In this document: positions 30,854-42,391 of the stretch, piece by piece | Layout of the letters: every line of letters begins with the position of its first letter | Numbering within the stretch: position 1 is the first letter of the stretch | Source: Heterobasidion occidentale | Lineage: Eukaryota; Basidiomycota; Agaricomycetes; Russulales; Bondarzewiaceae | Assembly (NCBI GenBank): GCA_039111635.1 | Contig: JBCAQO010000015.1 | Coordinates: forward strand, 124,001-188,000 | Length of the DNA: 64,000 nt | Direction: 5' to 3' | Notes under the pieces: generated by a model | Told to the model about the DNA's origin: nothing | The model's database searches: none | What the model saw: the letters and a program-made list of their open reading frames with translations, nothing else | Program-made: the position numbers and the translations under genes

Positions 30854-31443
30854 TGTTATGACTTGACCGATCGGGGCCCTTCACGGCCGTGTCTAACCGA
30901 TGGATCAAGCATCACATGCTAGGCGGCTCCACTACAGAGCATACATCAAGGTATTCGGCATGTCCTTAGGAGCCGACAAGACCGATGGTTCTTCAAGACA
31001 TCGGTAGAGGCTATATGAGAGGGACATGAGGCTCACTGGGTTCACACAGTAATATGAGAGGCATTCACATGCCATGGGCTTAGGGCTTACGGGTAAGCAC
31101 CTCGTTGCACCATGATGGATCAGTGCGACTGGAGAAGCACAAGAGTAGGCGCCGGCAGAGAAAGACGGCGGCCACAGCTCTCCTAGGATGGAAACCTGGA
31201 GAAGCACACGGACTCTTACCCTATACCCTATATAGTATATAAGGCCCATAGAATAGGCTGAGGATCTTCAGTCTATTCTCTTCGTTTCTACACAGTCCTC
31301 ACACTGTGTAACTTAGAGCCAATCATTATTCCCTCCTGTATCATTGCCTGATACAGTCGAAGACTTCGCCCACCACTCAGTCCACTGTGCGACCTAGGGA
31401 AGAACCTGTTACTCTTGGGTTACTGAACGAGCAGTTCGTAACA
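30854..31443 (+). repeat. Gy-2 3' LTR
   Basis: Variant 'b', matching the Gy-1 3' LTR and differing from the Gy-2 5' LTR at nine shared positions. The right flank GTTAC falls on a GTGAGTAAC splice donor (minus strand) of a gene remnant. Confidence 0.95.
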
Positions 31444-32107
31444 GTTACTCACCTTCAATTGTTTAGTCTTTTTCCCGAGCGCACACCCTCGCTTTCACTT
31501 CCCCTGTCCCCTTGACAATCCATCCTCACTATCTCCAGCATCTGTGTTAGTTACCAAGAAGCTGTCGGTGGCGCCTTGCAACTTGTGTTGTTGTTTGTAA
31601 GGTAAGCCAGCTGTTTCATGTGTCCATATGACCAGAATACTCACCTTTTTTGACTCTACCCTCTCTCCATCTGACAGGATCTCCAAGCCATCTTGATCAA
31701 GCTGGAAGGAATTGACGGTCAAGATGGACACCTGTTGTGGTCGAGCCGGGGGCCGGTAAGTTTTGTCAGTTCTCTCATCTTTAAGAAGTATAGCTGCTAA
31801 AGGATAGAGTAGGTGAGGTCACAGGTGCCAGGAGAATGGGAAAGACAGGCTCACTTAGCTGGCCATGAAGGTATGTATGCAGGTGGCCTCGACCAAGGAG
31901 AGTTGGTGGTTGGCCTACTAATGTTGTTTGAGCAGCGCACGTCAAGTCAGACGACCCAGTGACATTGCCAACACCTCTGGTGATGTCACATCTGTTATCT
32001 GGTCCAGGCTCATCACCCAAGCATAGTGTTGCTAGCACGTTTGCTTCGCGCACTACCGTGTCCTCCACACCTGCATCCCTAGAGTCTCCTATTGTTCTAC
32101 TGCACAA
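31444..32107 (-). pseudogene. Remnant of a multi-exon gene cut by Gy-2
   Basis: Minus-strand frames: one ends in SDGERVESKK directly before GTGAGTATTC (31645). An intron of about 100 nt ends with CTAACACAG near 31546. The next exon-like piece ends at GTGAGTAAC, exactly where the Gy-2 LTR starts. A further 108-codon frame lies at 31781-32107. The donor context resembles that of the Cys-rich gene at 15672, so it may be the same gene family. The function is unknown. Confidence 0.35.
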
Positions 32108-32842
32108 AAATGTGAGTTGAGAATCTTGAATGTTAAATTTGAAAATCTAACCATAATATCTCTAACTCCTAGCTTATCCGCTCTAGCTTGAGAATCATGG
32201 GACATGAAAAATGGACAGCCGGCTTTCTCCCTGGATTGTCATGAGGTATGCACTTATTTTTTTCATCCTCAGCTTCCCTAGCCAAATGTGATGCAGTTGA
32301 CCTTTTTTATTACAAGCATTCTCATCAAACAGGATATCAAATCACCAATTGAAAGTTTCCCACATGGAATCTCCATCAATAATGGTTATTACAGTATGAA
32401 TATGATCATCTCATATTGCTTCGGGAATCAAAGACAGCAAGCACTTGGTTAGGTCGGCAATCTGTGACACAAGAGCTTTGACCTGGGCAAGGGTGTCTGA
32501 CATAGCAGGAGGGTATAGAATGTGCCAAGGAGTTGAATATGAGTGTATATCAAAGGAGGGATGGGTTTGAGGATTTTTTTAGGTAGATAATGACCCTAGC
32601 TGGATAAAATTGAGGGCAGAACTGTTGGCTATAAATGGCTATATTCCTGTTCAAGCTGTGGTTTTGTGTAAATTTGGGCAAAATTATAAAGGCTTGAACT
32701 ATATTTCTCTTTTGAGATGTAAACGGTATAAAACCTTTTACATACTAACTACTTATCTTGTACTGGACATGGAATAAGTAAAAAGTAAAAGTAAACAAGA
32801 AAAACAGTTTATAAACAGTAAGTAAAATAAAAGATTGGAGCC
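32108..32842. other. AT-rich sequence, no gene recognised
   Basis: No domain-bearing frame is seen. A GTAAGG at about 32843 (minus strand) could be a splice donor at the end of the Helitron helicase exon, which would make part of this an intron. Confidence 0.3.
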
Positions 32843-33052
32843 TTACCCAGAACAATTCAAACCATAGCCGTTGACTTTAACATAGGCACATTGAGCATGC
32901 TTATGTCCCCCTAGACTGACAATGTAGTTGATGTGTCTAACTACACTTTCTGTTCTATTCACAATCTTATAAGCCATATCAACATTCTCTGTCACCATCA
33001 CTGGCATCTCAATGTACATAAGCAACACACTAAGCATGTTCTCTGTAATACT
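32843..33052 (-). pseudogene. Helitron PIF1-like helicase, C-terminal piece
   Basis: The minus-strand frame reads GMPVMVTENV-like (here EMPVMVTENVDMAYKIVN), then CAYVKVNGYGLNCSG. This is the C-terminal helicase block of Helitron Rep-Hel proteins. It continues from 43831 across the Gy-3 insertion. It ends at a stop or at a possible GTAAGG donor. Confidence 0.75.
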
Positions 33053-33674
33053 TGTTATGACTTGACCGATCGGGGCCCTTCGCGGCCGGTCTATCCGATG
33101 GTTCAAGCATCACATGCTAGGCGGCTCCACTACGGAGTGTACACCAAGGTATTCGGCATGTCCTTAGGAGCCGACAAAACCGATGGTTCTTCAAGACATC
33201 GGTAAAGGCTATATTGGAGGGACATGAGGCTCACAGAAGTTCACACAGTAATGAGAGGCGTATTCACATGCCATGGGCTTAGGGCTTACGGGTAAGCACC
33301 TCGTCGCACCATGATGGATCAGTGCGACTGGAGAAGTACAAGAGTAGGCGCCGGCTGAGAGAGACGGCGGCCACAGCTCTCCTAGGATGGAAACCTGGAG
33401 AAGCACACGGACTCTTACCCTATACCCTATATAGTATATAAGGCCCATAGAATAGGCTGAGGATCTTCAGTCTATTCTCTTCGTTCATTCGTATCTACGA
33501 ATACGAACCTCTTCGTTCCCCCTGTATCTACACATACAGGATTCTTAGAGCCAATCATCATTTCCTCCTGTATCAACGCCTGATACAGTCGAGACTCCGT
33601 TCACCACTCAGTCCATTGTGCGACCTAGGGAAGAACCTGTTACTCTTGGGTTACTGAACGAGCAGTTCGTAACA
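33053..33674 (+). repeat. Gy-3 5' LTR
   Basis: TATATAAGG at 33435-33443, the start decamer AGTCTATTCT at 33469-33478, and two hairpins (TTCGTAT/ATACGAA and CCTGTAT/ATACAGG) separated by the CTTCGTT linker. The primer site AGAATAGACT follows at 33677-33686. Confidence 0.95.
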
Positions 33675-33683
33675 CTAGAATAG

Positions 33684-35360
33684 ACTCGCTTTTGCCCCTA
33701 CCTTGCACCACACTCTGCTTGCTGCCACACTCTTTCTCACAACCCTCATCGGTGGCATAGACCCCCACCGAAGAGAGTTACTTCACACACCCTGGAGCAA
33801 GACCTAGGCCTAGGATTTCCACCAGGCACTAGACGAACCCATAACCAACTTCGACAGAACAATCGTCCTATCCATCAAAGAGAAAACCGCTGGTATTACT
33901 CCGACACCAATCGGCCAGCACCCCCAAACTTTGATAACTGCTCGTACCGAGAAGGACGATACTTCTTCACAAGAGAAGACGGAACAGAAGCTGAGTGGGC
34001 TTGGGACGAAATAGCAGAAGACTGGGTAGAACCACCCCAGTACAGGAACCCCGAACCGGAAATCCCGGACACATCGGAGGAAGAAGAAGGAACATCCGAG
34101 TCCGAATCCTCGGATATTCAAACACCGATCAACACCCGAAACATTATGTCAAATCCTACAGACCCCCCCGTCTCCTCGGGAAGGGGCAAGCTCAAACTCC
34201 CTGATAACTTCGAAGGGGACCGAACACAATCACAGAAATTCATCATGAATTGCCTCCTCCTTTTCACGACAGAATCGGACCGATACAAGACGGACACAGA
34301 TAAAGTTTCCCTCGCTCTCTCCTGCATGAGATACGGGACGGCCGGCGTATGGGCAGAGAGCTTCCTAAAGAAGACAGTAGGGGCGACTCCGCCCAAGACC
34401 GTAGGAACCTGGGACGACTTCCTTGTCAGGTTTAAACTCCAGTTCAAGGAAACGAACCTCACGGACAAGGCCCGAAGCGCCCTCATGTCTTTCTCTCAGG
34501 GGAAGATGACGGTGGATGAATATTCAAATCAATTCATCCTTATCGCCGCCGACGCCGACATCACCGATAAAGAACAGGTTCCTTATTTTCAGAGAGGGCT
34601 TGACCCGAGGGTCATGGACAAAATCTATGACAAGGAAACTCCGCCGAAGGACACGATCCAAGATTGGGTCAACACTGCCTGTGAAATAGATGGACGCCTA
34701 AGAGCCCGAAGTGCTCAAAAGGCGATCCTCGCCAACTCCACCTCATTCCGAAGCGACTTCCTCAATCGTTTCCACCTCCAACCCGCTCGTCGTTATAACT
34801 CTACCACCGCTCCTCGCAGAATGAACAACCAGGTGGTTGACATGGATATTGATGCCTCTCGCAAAAGAAACGCCGATCGAAACAAGCGTGTATACGATGG
34901 CAAGAGACCCGCTCCCTTTTCCTGCTACAATTGCGGAAAACCAGGGCACGGGATAGCTGATTGTCGTTCCCCTCGTAGAGGCGTTCCCCCGTCTCGAGGA
35001 AATTCGCGCAAGTCGGTGGGCGGAGGAGGTAGACGAACTCGCGCTGCAGACATGGAGGATGAAGACGAGCAAGAACCCCCGGTGGGAGACGATGCGCGAC
35101 TACATCGAGGACTGGAGGAGGGGAGTTCTCATGGCCACCACCGTCGGGTATCACAACCTGGTAATTCGGTGGAACGTGAGGACCCTTCCGCGAGAAGGGG
35201 AGGATCACGCCAGAGCAATGGAGAGCGCTACGTACCGCCTAACGGACGACGAGGAAACGGACCCGTCGGTGATACTAATGGCGTCCGAGCACTCTTCCAA
35301 GAAGTAGGGAAGGCGGAGGCAAAGAAGATGTTGGTGGATCTGGCAGAGGATTTTTCCTGA
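33684..35360 (+). CDS. Gy-3 leader-gag fused frame
   Basis: The usual gag starts at ATG 34146 (404 codons; capsid-like region, CCHC CYNCGKPGHGIADC, acidic tail). The upstream leader frame is open from 33684 without a stop, because the TGA of the other copies is CGA here, so leader and gag form one 558-codon frame. No ATG precedes 34146 in that frame, so the extension needs a non-AUG start or is not made. The gag stop again follows TTTTTCC. Confidence 0.8.
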   Translation, partial: TRFCPYLAPHSACCHTLSHNPHRWHRPPPKRVTSHTLEQDLGLGFPPGTRRTHNQLRQNNRPIHQRENRWYYSDTNRPAPPNFDNCSYREGRYFFTREDGTEAEWAWDEIAEDWVEPPQYRNPEPEIPDTSEEEEGTSESESSDIQTPINTRNIMSNPTDPPVSSGRGKLKLPDNFEGDRTQSQKFIMNCLLLFTTESDRYKTDTDKVSLALSCMRYGTAGVWAESFLKKTVGATPPKTVGTWDDFLVRFKLQFKETNLTDKARSALMSFSQGKMTVDEYSNQFILIAADADITDKEQVPYFQRGLDPRVMDKIYDKETPPKDTIQDWVNTACEIDGRLRARSAQKAILANSTSFRSDFLNRFHLQPARRYNSTTAPRRMNNQVVDMDIDASRKRNADRNKRVYDGKRPAPFSCYNCGKPGHGIADCRSPRRGVPPSRGNSRKSVGGGGRRTRAADMEDEDEQEPPVGDDARLHRGLEEGSSHGHHRRVSQPGNSVEREDPSARRGGSRQSNGERYVPPNGRRGNGPVGDTNGVRALFQEVGKAEAKKMLVDLAEDFS

Positions 35361-35437
35361 CCTCTCCTTCACCAGCCGAAGAGAGAGGGTCGAGGAAACT
35401 CGAGTATGATTCCCCGTCATATATTCGAATCGGAGCA

Positions 35438-38400
35438 ATGAACAGTCACATTATTACCCCCATTCGACTTGACGTGCGATTAACAACTCGAGGAAGAAGC
35501 GCTGGAGCCAGAGCCGCCATCGACTCAGCATGCGAAGGGATTTTGGTAAACGAGGGGTGGGTACAGAAGCACAATCTTCCCACTTATCCTTTAAACCGCC
35601 CCATCCGCGTTCGCAACGTCGATGACACCATCAACAAGGCAGGCCTCATTCGACGAGGCCTGGACGCGAATCTCACCGTCAAGGATAGACGGGGAAGAAC
35701 TCACACCGAGCGCGTCCAGATGTTCATCACCAATCTAGGGAAAGACGACATGCTCCTAGGAACAGATTGGTTGAAATACCACGACCCCTCCATCGGGTGG
35801 AGGCGCCGTGAAGTACACTTTGATCGATGCCCCAGAGATTGCCAACAACCATATGGGTTTACCAAGGCAAGGGAAGAGCCTACCAGGAAGGCATGGCTAG
35901 CGAAACTACGCGGTGACAAGATTCCCCAGCGGACGAAACCGCATCTTGTCTCAGAACCGGTAGGACCTTCGTGGACTTGGACTAAAGAGCAATGGAGCCA
36001 AGTACCTGCGAAGGAATGGAAAACTCGGTTCATGGAGTTACTCGAGCACAAATCCCGACAACGCAAAGCTCGGAAATGGCTCGAGGAGCAAATAACCGAA
36101 AGGAAGGAACACCGGCAAGCTCAGCAAAAGGCAGCCCAGGGCGAAGCTTCAGGGAAAGTCGCTGAAGAAGCGCAAACACCGTCTGACTCCTCCGCAATGG
36201 ATAGCGCAGGAGAACCCGTCATTAGGAAGGTAGCTCCAGAACCCTCGGGGTTCGCAAGCTTTGACGAAGACCTGGAGGAAGAAATCGACACCACCGACTT
36301 GAAAGGTCGGGTGCCGACAGAATATCATTCTTACCTCGACATCTTCAGCGAGCGACGATCGCAGAGGCTCCCCCAACATACAATATGGGACCACGCGATA
36401 AACCTCAAACCGTCTTTTGTACCCCAGGCCCCGCGGATATTTCCCCTGAGCCCGGAAAAGCATGACGAGTTAGGGAAGTTCGTCAAAGAGCACCTTTCCA
36501 GAGGAACAATACGTCGGTCAACAGCACATAGCGCGGCCTCTTTCTTTTTCGTAAGCAAGAAAGATGGGAAGCTCCGTCCGGTACAAGACTATCGTCACCT
36601 TAACGAACACACTATTCGAGACGTCACCCCCCTGCCATTAATCCAAGAACTATTGGATATCATTAAAGGCGCAACGGTGTTCTCAAAGCTCGATGTTCGG
36701 TGGGGATATAACAACGTGCGCATCAAGAAAGGAGACGAGTCCAAGGCGGCCTTCGTCACACCCTTGGGACTCTTCGAACCTACAGTGATGTTCTTTGGGC
36801 TCTGTAATTCCCCCGGAACCTTCCAAGCCATGATGAACATGATCTTCCAAGAACTCATCTGGCCCGGAAAATAGCGGTATATATGGACGACATCCTCATC
36901 TTCACGAAGACCACAGCGGAACACATTGTGATTCTTCGGCGAGTCCTCCAAATCCTACGCGACAACGATCTTTACCTCAAACCAGAGAAGTGCGAGTTCC
37001 ACAAGGAAAAGCTGAACTACCTTGGGTACACGATCTCAAAAGACCACGTCGCTATGGAAGACTCGAAGATTGAAGCTATGGCCCATCCCACGCACAGTTC
37101 GCGACATCCGCTCTTTCTTAGGCTTAGGGAACTTCTACCGACGATTCATTGATAAATTCTCTTTGATCGCTCGGCCCCTGCATGACCTCACGAAGAAGGA
37201 TGTGAAATGGGACTGGACCAAGGAGTGCCAACAGGCGTTTGATCGACTGAAAGAAACCTTCACCAGCCGACCCGTCCTGTTGTACCCTGACCCGATGCGT
37301 CCTTACCGGCTTGTTACCGACGCTTCCCTCGCAGCATATGGTGCAGTCCTCTTACAGGAAGGACCTGATAGTGACTGGCACCCTGTTGCATACCTCTCAG
37401 GATTGTTCTCACCGGCCGAACGAAATTACGACGTGCATGATCGCAAACTCCTCGCCATCATCAAAGCACTGGAACACTGGAAACACTACCTCGAAGGCGC
37501 TCGACATCCCTTTGAGGTCTGGACGGACCATAAAAACCTAGAACACTTTAAGACGGCGCGCGACCTGTCAAGGCGACAAGCGCGCTGGAGTCTGTTTTTG
37601 TCCCGATTTGACTTCCAGCTCAGTTACAAGGCTGGAACTACTAATCATGCCGATGCTCTGTCCAGGCGTCCAGACCTTAGTGAGGGGGTGGAATCTGATA
37701 ACAAGGCACAGACTCTACTCCTGTCCAGATTTTTCACCAAGTCCAGCGAAACTCTAGTAGAACCAAGCGAAGGCATACACGTCAAAGCAACAGAACTCGT
37801 ATCCTCGGACATTCTCTCCCTTATTCGACACTCGCGCTCGGAACACGATTTGCTGGTTGATGTCGCCCTCAAGAAACTGCTGGAAAAAGGTCCAAACGCA
37901 ATGAAGGGCGACCTAGGAAAATGGACACATGAAGAGGGCATCACAAGACGCGACGGTTACATATGCGTCCCAAAGGACGACCTCCTTCGACGAATGATTG
38001 TCAAAACGCACCATGACACTATGGCTACAGGACACCCGGGCCGAGCAAAGACCTTGGAATTGGTACAGCGCCATTATTGGTGGTCAAGCATGACCAAATT
38101 TGTACACGCATATGTGGATGGATGTGCAGTCTGCCAATCTACCAAGAACCTTCCCCATAGGACCCATCCACCAATCCAACCGCTGGAAACCACAAACGTC
38201 CCTTGGCGCTTTATCTCCACCGACTTCGTGACAGACCTCCCGGAAAGCAGAGGCTACGACTCGATCAACGTGGTAGTCGATCAGGGTCTGTCAAAAGGAA
38301 TAGTCATAACCCGTGCAAGAAGACAATCACGGCCGAAGAAACCACGACGCTCTTCCAGGACAATGTGTTCAAACGATATGGTCTACCAACCAAGGTGGTG

Positions 38401-39282
38401 TCCGACAGAGGTCCTCAATTTGCGGCAAAGTTCACAAGGGAACTATGGAAAGGAATGGGAATTACCCCTGCCCTCAGCACGGCTTACCACCCCCAAACGG
38501 ACGGAGAAACAGAACGGGTAAACCAAGAGATCGAGCAATTCCTGCGAGTTTTCTGCAACTACCATCAAGATAACTGGGTAGACTTGACCCCCTTCGCAGA
38601 ATTCTCCCACAATACCCGAAGACACTCCGCCACTGGGAAGTCGCCGTTTGAAGTCCTTTATGGGTTCAATCCACCATATTCGGTCGACTCAGCTCTGGAG
38701 ACCAAGGTGCCCGCAGTAACTGAACGTTTGCGGCTAATCAAAGAAGTCCAAGAAGATGCGGCCACAAGTCTACAAATAGCAGCGCAGCACGCCAAGGACC
38801 GGGACCTACACAGGAAACTTCCGCAATGGGAAGTAGGAACCCAAGTTTGGTTAGAAGGAACCCATATTCGGACGACTCATCCGAAATTCAAGCTGGCACC
38901 TAGACGCTATGGCCCCTTTTCAGTGACTGAAAGAATCGGTCCTCTGGCTTATCGGTTGGAAATACCCGAAACATGGAAGATACACCCGGTGTTTCATGCC
39001 TCCATACTCACGGAATATCACGAGACAGAGGCCCACGGAAGGAACTTCCCCAGACCTGCCCCAGAGATCCTGAATGAAGAAGAGCACTACGAAGTGGAGG
39101 CCATTCTAGATTCAAGACGCCAGGGACGAGGGACCAAGTACCTTGTCAAGTGGGTCGGATACTCCGAGGCCGATAACACTTGGGAACCCTTTGCCCTCCT
39201 CAAAGATACGGCCGACGAGGCGCTTCGTGAATTCCACGAAAGCTACCCAGACAAGCCCCGACCGGCGGCGATTAGGCTTTAG
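35438..39282 (+). pseudogene. Gy-3 pol with three frame lesions
   Basis: 35438-36874 encodes protease and RT up to the palm (FQELI) and breaks 1 nt short near 36861. YMDD resumes at 36883-37070. An 8-nt deletion near 37078 shifts the frame, and RNase H plus the integrase zinc finger and first DDE aspartate run to about 38311. A 1-nt deletion there shifts again. 38203-39282 gives the rest of integrase, GPY/F and chromodomain, ending TAG at 39282. All domains are present and the residues are otherwise well preserved, as expected for a recent insertion. Confidence 0.92.
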
Positions 39283-39339
39283 AAAGATATAAAAAGGGAG
39301 ACACCCCCCCTCTTTCAAAGCAAGAATCCTCCCCAGTAC

Positions 39340-40717
39340 ATGTCCGACCACTCCTCCCTTGATTACTCCCCTGGACGTGCCATGCTCATCGATGATGGGA
39401 CTACCTCCTCCCCTTCAAGAAACCCCTCACCAGACATCATTCTGGCCGTGGCCAACCCCGACACTGGACGCCCTAGCCGAAGCAGCCGCCCAACGACTCC
39501 AGAAGGAGTTCCCGTACAAATCAGTGTCCACCAAACCGCGCTCACCGTCGAAGATCGAACGGGTTCCCGAGCCTCACCACGGTTTGAGAGAGCTCATGAC
39601 GAGCACGATGAAGGACGTCAAGCAGAAGGAAGGCATGCTCCGTCAACGCCTCCGCGACCGACGTCAGCGTTGGCTCAAGGAGACGCAAGGCAGGAAACGA
39701 GAGGCGGAAGAAGACCAGGAAACCCTTCGGACCTGGCATCGCCTACAACTGTTGAGGCAGGTGTACAAGAACCAGCAGCGGCTGGTACATCAGCTGCCAG
39801 GACCAGAGGGCCCCCTACCAGTAGTCGAGATCTGCACCCCGGAGAGTTGGAAGGACTAGGAGACGCGCTGCTCCAGCGCACCACCATCTCCGCGGTAATT
39901 CAGATGGCCACAGCGCTAGCCTTACAAAGGCTCGCTAACTTCTTCGCAGGGCAACCAGGAAGCGAGAGCGACGACATACCCCGACGCCTCGCTGACGCGA
40001 GCGACCAGGTCAGGCTTCTGGCCTATGCAGATGATCATAGGGCCGCCTCCTGGTACGCCCGAGGAAATAATGGGGCTTACGCCCTACTCATTCATCCGGA
40101 CGAGTTCTCCTCCTTCATCAATCTGGAGCTCCTACCCGCCCTCATCTCGCGCACCGACACAAGACACTCCTCCCACGCCCATCCCGTTCGGACTGACCCA
40201 TTCCGCGTCCAACCATGGAGCGAAGCTAGCAGAGTGATACCGGCTACAAGTAGTCGAGACGCATCCACCCAGACCGAATACGTCTGGCTACGGTCCATGA
40301 CAGGCACGAAGGGACCGAGAGGCCCTTCCTCCCATATCGGCAGGACAATCCACCGGGCAGGACGCAGGAGGCAGCAATGAGGAGCATACTCCAAGGTACA
40401 GGAGGAATGAGGGACCGGAGAAGCCAGAGAACAAGGGCAACCCTTCAACCCAGGTGAAGCAACGTCCTAGAAGAACTCGACCAAGAGATCCCGGCGGCTC
40501 CAAACCGTCCTCGAGATAATCGAGTTGAAGGAGCGCATCCACACATTGGTAGAAGAACTCCAGTCCGCCAGCGCCCGACTCAGCGGACTACTTCCTGGAC
40601 TCGAGCGGAACTAGACGCCTGGGACGAGGTCGAAGGCGATAATTACGACGACACCGACCCCTACTACAGACCAGACGAGGGGTACGGAGACTACGGAGAC
40701 ATTGGTGGAGGATATTA
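39340..40717 (+). pseudogene. Gy-3 ORF3, intron-containing
   Basis: The 346-codon frame 39340-40380 starts as in Gy-2, then reads through the retained intron into a different downstream frame (ALQRLANFFAG, LLAYADDHRAASWYARG, HPDEFSSFIN), which has a globular look. A 1-nt deletion near 40289 ends it early at 40380. Further small indels near 40414, 40462 and 40492 break the rest. The acidic Y/D/G tail ends at about 40717. The 166-codon overlapping frame (39359-39859) is intact. Confidence 0.6.
39895..39949 (+). other. 55-nt GT-AG intron in Gy-3 ORF3
   Basis: Starts GTAATT, has GCTAAC 11 nt before the end and ends TTCGCAG. Gy-1 and Gy-2 lack exactly these 55 nt, leaving CCGCG|GGCAGCC. Gy-4 has the same intron at 53303-53357. 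Because 55 is not a multiple of three, splicing switches the downstream frame. Confidence 0.85.
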
Positions 40718-40790
40718 GACAAGGTGACGGAGAGGAAAGGACCCTCCGCACCACAGGTACCGGTTTCACGCACAGGACGCCGGAACGAAC

Positions 40791-42391
40791 GTCCTGCATG
40801 ACGTTAAACTGTGAAAAGATAAGAAGGCAGGGGAAGTACCTGACCATTTCGCATTGCAGCCCTCCGGTCTCAAGATGAAGGACAAGCATTCAACACTCTC
40901 GTTGTCAAGAGGTATTCTGACAAGCGAATCGGGCGTCCCGCTTGGATCCCAGTTTTACAGGGCCCTTTCCACATTAGGAGGCCCTTAGGATTCACAACAT
41001 AACTGGTACATGAATGATGCATGAATTTGGTGGGAAATCGTGTTGCATACCCACCGTTGGGGAACGGTGGACCAACCTCGCTGTCAAGGTCTGACAGGTG
41101 TCTTGGACGTCCCACTTTGGATCTCCGGTTTTACAGGGTCGTTTCCGCATTAGGGGGCCCTATCTGCGATGCAGGAACTGATGGCCGCACTCCATTAGTA
41201 TCCAAAACGGAGAAAATACATCCGCAACGATGTAAAACTACGAAAGGCTTGGTCCGCAATGACGATAAACTAGTTACCGTCCGGAACGACGCTAAAGCTA
41301 CCAAGACCCTCGGAGCGTGGTTGTATTCTGGCAGACGGTGGAAGTGAGGGCCTCCACCGTTGCAGAACCCTGCCGACTAGGTCGAGGCGCTTCCATATTC
41401 CATACGCCCTACAGTAAAAGAATATGGGGTTGACGCGGTTCAATTCCGTGCGAGGGGTTTGGGGACAAGGAGCGGGTTGCCAGCCTTCCGACAAGGTCAC
41501 GACTACTCCATGGCGCGCCCACTCTACCCTTGAAGTCCGAAGCAAGGATTCCGCTTCAAGGGCCAGTCAAGAGGCAACTGGGACCGTGCCTCGTGTTGCA
41601 ATCATCCGCAACGATGTAAAACTACGCGTGTCCGCGACGACGATAAACTACGGACGCCCTCCATGGCGTTAAACTGGGATTACCCTTTCATTACAGGGTC
41701 ATGAGCAGTGTCCAAACATGAGATATGTTTGGGCATTGCTGCGTCCGCAAAGACGTTAAACTACCACTCCTTTCGGCAAAGGAGATATTGATCGACATCG
41801 TTGTTGACGCCACGATGTTGATCTAGTCCGCAATGACGATAAACTATTATCCCTCGTCCTAGGGATCGTATTGGAGCTGGAATTACCGCTTCCAGCTGCA
41901 ATAGTCCGAAATGACCTTAAACTACCCTCACCCCGGAGGATTAAATCTATCGAGGCTCGGGAGGTTCAAGCCAGGCGATAGCGGACGTCCGCAATGACTA
42001 TAAACTAGTTGCCGTCCTTCATGACGATAAACTGAGCTGCCCTTCTGTCTACAGGGCCATGTGAGTCGTGTCAAAATAGGCCTTCACGTCTATTCTCACG
42101 ACTCTATAAGTTATCCGGTTTGATATAGTATAAACCGTCACCATCTTGCCTCAATGGGAACCCTGTCAAGAAGGAGGAACTGGTCTACGGCCCTATGCGC
42201 ATCACCGATGAATGTTCCGGCGCGCAGAAACACCTGCTGTCTTGTTTACAGGTACTCCTACGTTGGGAGATGGATAGGTCCGCAACGACCTTGGCATAAA
42301 CTAGCAGGGCAGTCCGCAACGACTTAAGGATAAACTAGCGGACGTCCGCAAAGACGCAAAACTACGGACGTCCGGCACGACGTTAAAACTA
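40791..42391 (+). repeat. Gy-3 linker-hairpin array
   Basis: Same architecture as Gy-2. It lacks one of the three long linkers near 42320 and has an extra linker, GTCCGCAAAGACGCAAAACTA, at about 42345, which is absent from Gy-1/2 but present in Gy-4. Confidence 0.88.

Larger units (their letters stand above)
20719..31443 (+). mobile_element. Gy-2: chromodomain Ty3/gypsy retrotransposon, near complete
   Basis: LTRs are 589 bp (20719-21307) and 590 bp (30854-31443). Gene order is as in Gy-1. The left flank is TCTTC and the right flank GTTAC, so the ends come from different target sites. The coding lesion is a 1-nt insertion near 26524 that cuts the GPY/F and chromodomain off pol. ORF3 lacks the intron. 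LTR variants ('a' at 5', 'b' at 3') are the same as in Gy-1, so the two copies share DNA-level ancestry or conversion rather than being independent insertions. Confidence 0.95.
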
